DNA of 6,715 nt from NCBI GenBank assembly GCA_937996615.1, contig CALKVD010000074.1, positions 1 to 6,715 on the forward strand. The letters are read 5' to 3'. Under the pieces are notes generated by a model. That model saw only the letters and a program-made list of their open reading frames with translations. It made no database searches and was not told the origin of the DNA. Both the position numbers and the translations under genes were made by a program. Of the stretch, positions 5,978-6,715 are shown one piece after another. The first letter of the stretch is position 1; each line of letters opens with the position of its first letter. The DNA is from an uncultured Rickettsiales bacterium (GTDB lineage: Bacteria > Pseudomonadota > Alphaproteobacteria > Rickettsiales > Midichloriaceae).

Positions 5978-6286
5978 TTATTCTTTTCTTTTCATAACAT
6001 AATACGCATCTCCTAATTTAATTTCCTCAGGAAAATCTAATCTAACGGCTTTCCATTCTATCTCATATTCTTCAGAAAAATCCGCCATAACCTCGGTTTC
6101 CATGCAGCTTACATCTTCTCTTAAGTTTTCATCTATTATGCCATCATAATAACTTATGATTTTAATGCTATTTCCTATTACATTTAAAATTACTGCTCGC
6201 AAATTAGGAGTTATTTCCCCGAATAATGCTGTCATAATAGATAATTGAACCGATGAGATAATATTAAGGTTTTGCCGGGGTGACAT
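5978..6286 (-). CDS. Probable immunity protein for the Ntox50-type toxin
   Basis: 102 residues, small, acidic, soluble. I cannot name the family. Its conserved-looking pieces, LFGEITPNLRAV (residues 21-32), IKIISYYDGII (41-51), METEVMADF (62-70), VRLDFPEEI (81-89) and YVMKRKE (96-102), match a pattern I recall from small unnamed proteins in polymorphic-toxin loci. The ATG at 6286 lies inside the end of the toxin gene (23-bp overlap, different frame). It has AGAGG at 5-nt spacing, itself inside the toxin's SNRGIH codons, so the two genes should be translationally coupled. Its stop codon (5978-5980) lies just 5 bp before the TAA closing the frame of the orphan RNase A remnant. The immunity role is inferred from position, size and coupling. 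It could instead be a transcription partner or another small accessory protein, but that is less likely. Confidence 0.72.
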   Translation of the reverse strand: MSPRQNLNIISSVQLSIMTALFGEITPNLRAVILNVIGNSIKIISYYDGIIDENLREDVSCMETEVMADFSEEYEIEWKAVRLDFPEEIKLGDAYYVMKRKE

Positions 6287-6715
6287 GTATACCTCTATTA
6301 GAATAATGGATTATGCCTTTGCTAGTTCTAACTGGATTCTTCATACCTTCTTCAAGATAAAAACCAATCTCAGTACTAAAATCTATACGCTCTTTGTAAC
6401 CAGCTTGACCCCTAACCCCCTGCACCGGTTGTCCTGTGCCAAATTTTTGCTGCACCAATTTTTCTAATTTATTTTTTTCCATACTGATTATGCCTCGACC
6501 CTCCATATAATTTTTGTGACCAGGGATGTGCTTGCCTTGTTTATCCCACTCAATTTGTCTAGGGCCTATCGAAGCTTTACGCAACTTCTGAGCGAATCCT
6601 TTGACCAGGTTGGAGACAGACGAAGCGCCTTTCGCAACCATCGCACCACCGAGAACAGCGGCGGTACCCCATGCCATAGCTTCGTCAGCCGTTAGGTCAT
6701 TCCACTTCTGTTTCG
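6264..6715 (-). CDS. Polymorphic toxin C-terminus with bacterial toxin 50 (Ntox50-like) domain, partial
   Basis: The minus frame is open from the window edge to TAA at 6264-6266 (149 visible residues). A Met at 6677 lies inside it but is not needed as a start, because the frame continues unbroken upstream (KQKWNDLTADEA). Visible order: a short Ala/Gly-rich hydrophobic piece (WGTAAVLGGAMVAKGA, visible residues 15-30), a basic linker, then the toxin domain from about residue 58. That domain shows KQGKHIPGHKNY, GTGQPVQG, YKERIDF, IGFY and a final GIIHYSNRGIHVTPA. These are hallmarks of the toxin 50 domain, predicted to be a nuclease (probably an RNase) in interbacterial polymorphic toxins. The delivery part (CdiA, Rhs or other) is outside the window and cannot be named. 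The gene overlaps its presumed immunity gene by 23 bp. Its first 115 visible bases are 55-58% G+C, far above the rest of the locus. Confidence 0.85.
   Translation of the reverse strand, partial: KQKWNDLTADEAMAWGTAAVLGGAMVAKGASSVSNLVKGFAQKLRKASIGPRQIEWDKQGKHIPGHKNYMEGRGIISMEKNKLEKLVQQKFGTGQPVQGVRGQAGYKERIDFSTEIGFYLEEGMKNPVRTSKGIIHYSNRGIHVTPAKP
6292..6296 (-). promoter_or_regulatory. Shine-Dalgarno of the Ntox50 immunity gene, inside the toxin CDS
   Basis: AGAGG on the minus strand, 5 nt before the ATG at 6286. It lies in AATAGAGGT, the same 9-nt string and spacing as before the CdiI-like gene. It is embedded in toxin codons for Asn-Arg-Gly. Confidence 0.68.

Noticed and set aside
5778..5978. 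Programmed frameshift joining the 102-residue gene to the RNase A remnant
   Set aside because: An A-rich run precedes the stop, but the shifted frame meets TAA at 5971-5973 before the remnant, so no fusion protein can be made.
6264..6677. A complete 137-residue free-standing toxin starting at the ATG at 6677
   Set aside because: The frame continues upstream without a stop to the window edge, no Shine-Dalgarno precedes this ATG, and toxin 50 domains are usually tips of larger proteins. A free orphan form cannot be wholly excluded.

Overview
This is an AT-rich bacterial window (roughly one third G+C by eye). I suggest an intracellular alphaproteobacterium of the Rickettsiales type. The reasons are the low G+C, the SecA with an alphaproteobacterial-style C-terminal zinc motif (CPCGSDKRFKHCHG), long non-coding gaps, and a DUF155/RMND1-family gene very like the mitochondrial and rickettsial forms. 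The assignment is an inference; nothing here names a species.

The left half is plus-strand. The window opens inside secA, which lacks about its first 220 codons only because the window starts there. Next comes a 520-residue multi-pass membrane protein that I do not recognise. A convergent intergenic stretch (3691-3941) follows, rich in hairpins and a near-perfect direct repeat. It ends in a strong intrinsic terminator serving the minus-strand RMND1-like gene (3942-4754). From 4755 to about 5294 I see no gene, only small palindromes and short fragments.

The right part (5432-6715, all minus strand) is the most informative region. It is the tail of a polymorphic-toxin locus, read right to left. 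First is the C-terminus of a large toxin running off the window and ending in a bacterial toxin 50 (Ntox50-like) domain. It overlaps by 23 bp a 102-residue protein that is very probably its immunity protein. Then comes a broken 61-codon remnant of a different toxin, the C-terminal half of an RNase A-like CdiA-CT domain. Last is an intact CdiI_2-like immunity gene matching that remnant. This arrangement fits toxin-tip exchange: a new toxin/immunity module was placed in front of an old one, truncating the old toxin while its immunity gene survived. A 125-bp nested inverted-repeat element (5295-5419) lies just past the last immunity gene and probably ends the operon.

Both immunity genes have a clear Shine-Dalgarno at 5-nt spacing, within an identical 9-nt string. 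The two complete ordinary genes (membrane protein and RMND1-like) have no visible Shine-Dalgarno. G+C rises to about 55-58% in the last 115 bp, in the upstream part of the toxin gene. Both points suggest the toxin locus has a different history from its surroundings.
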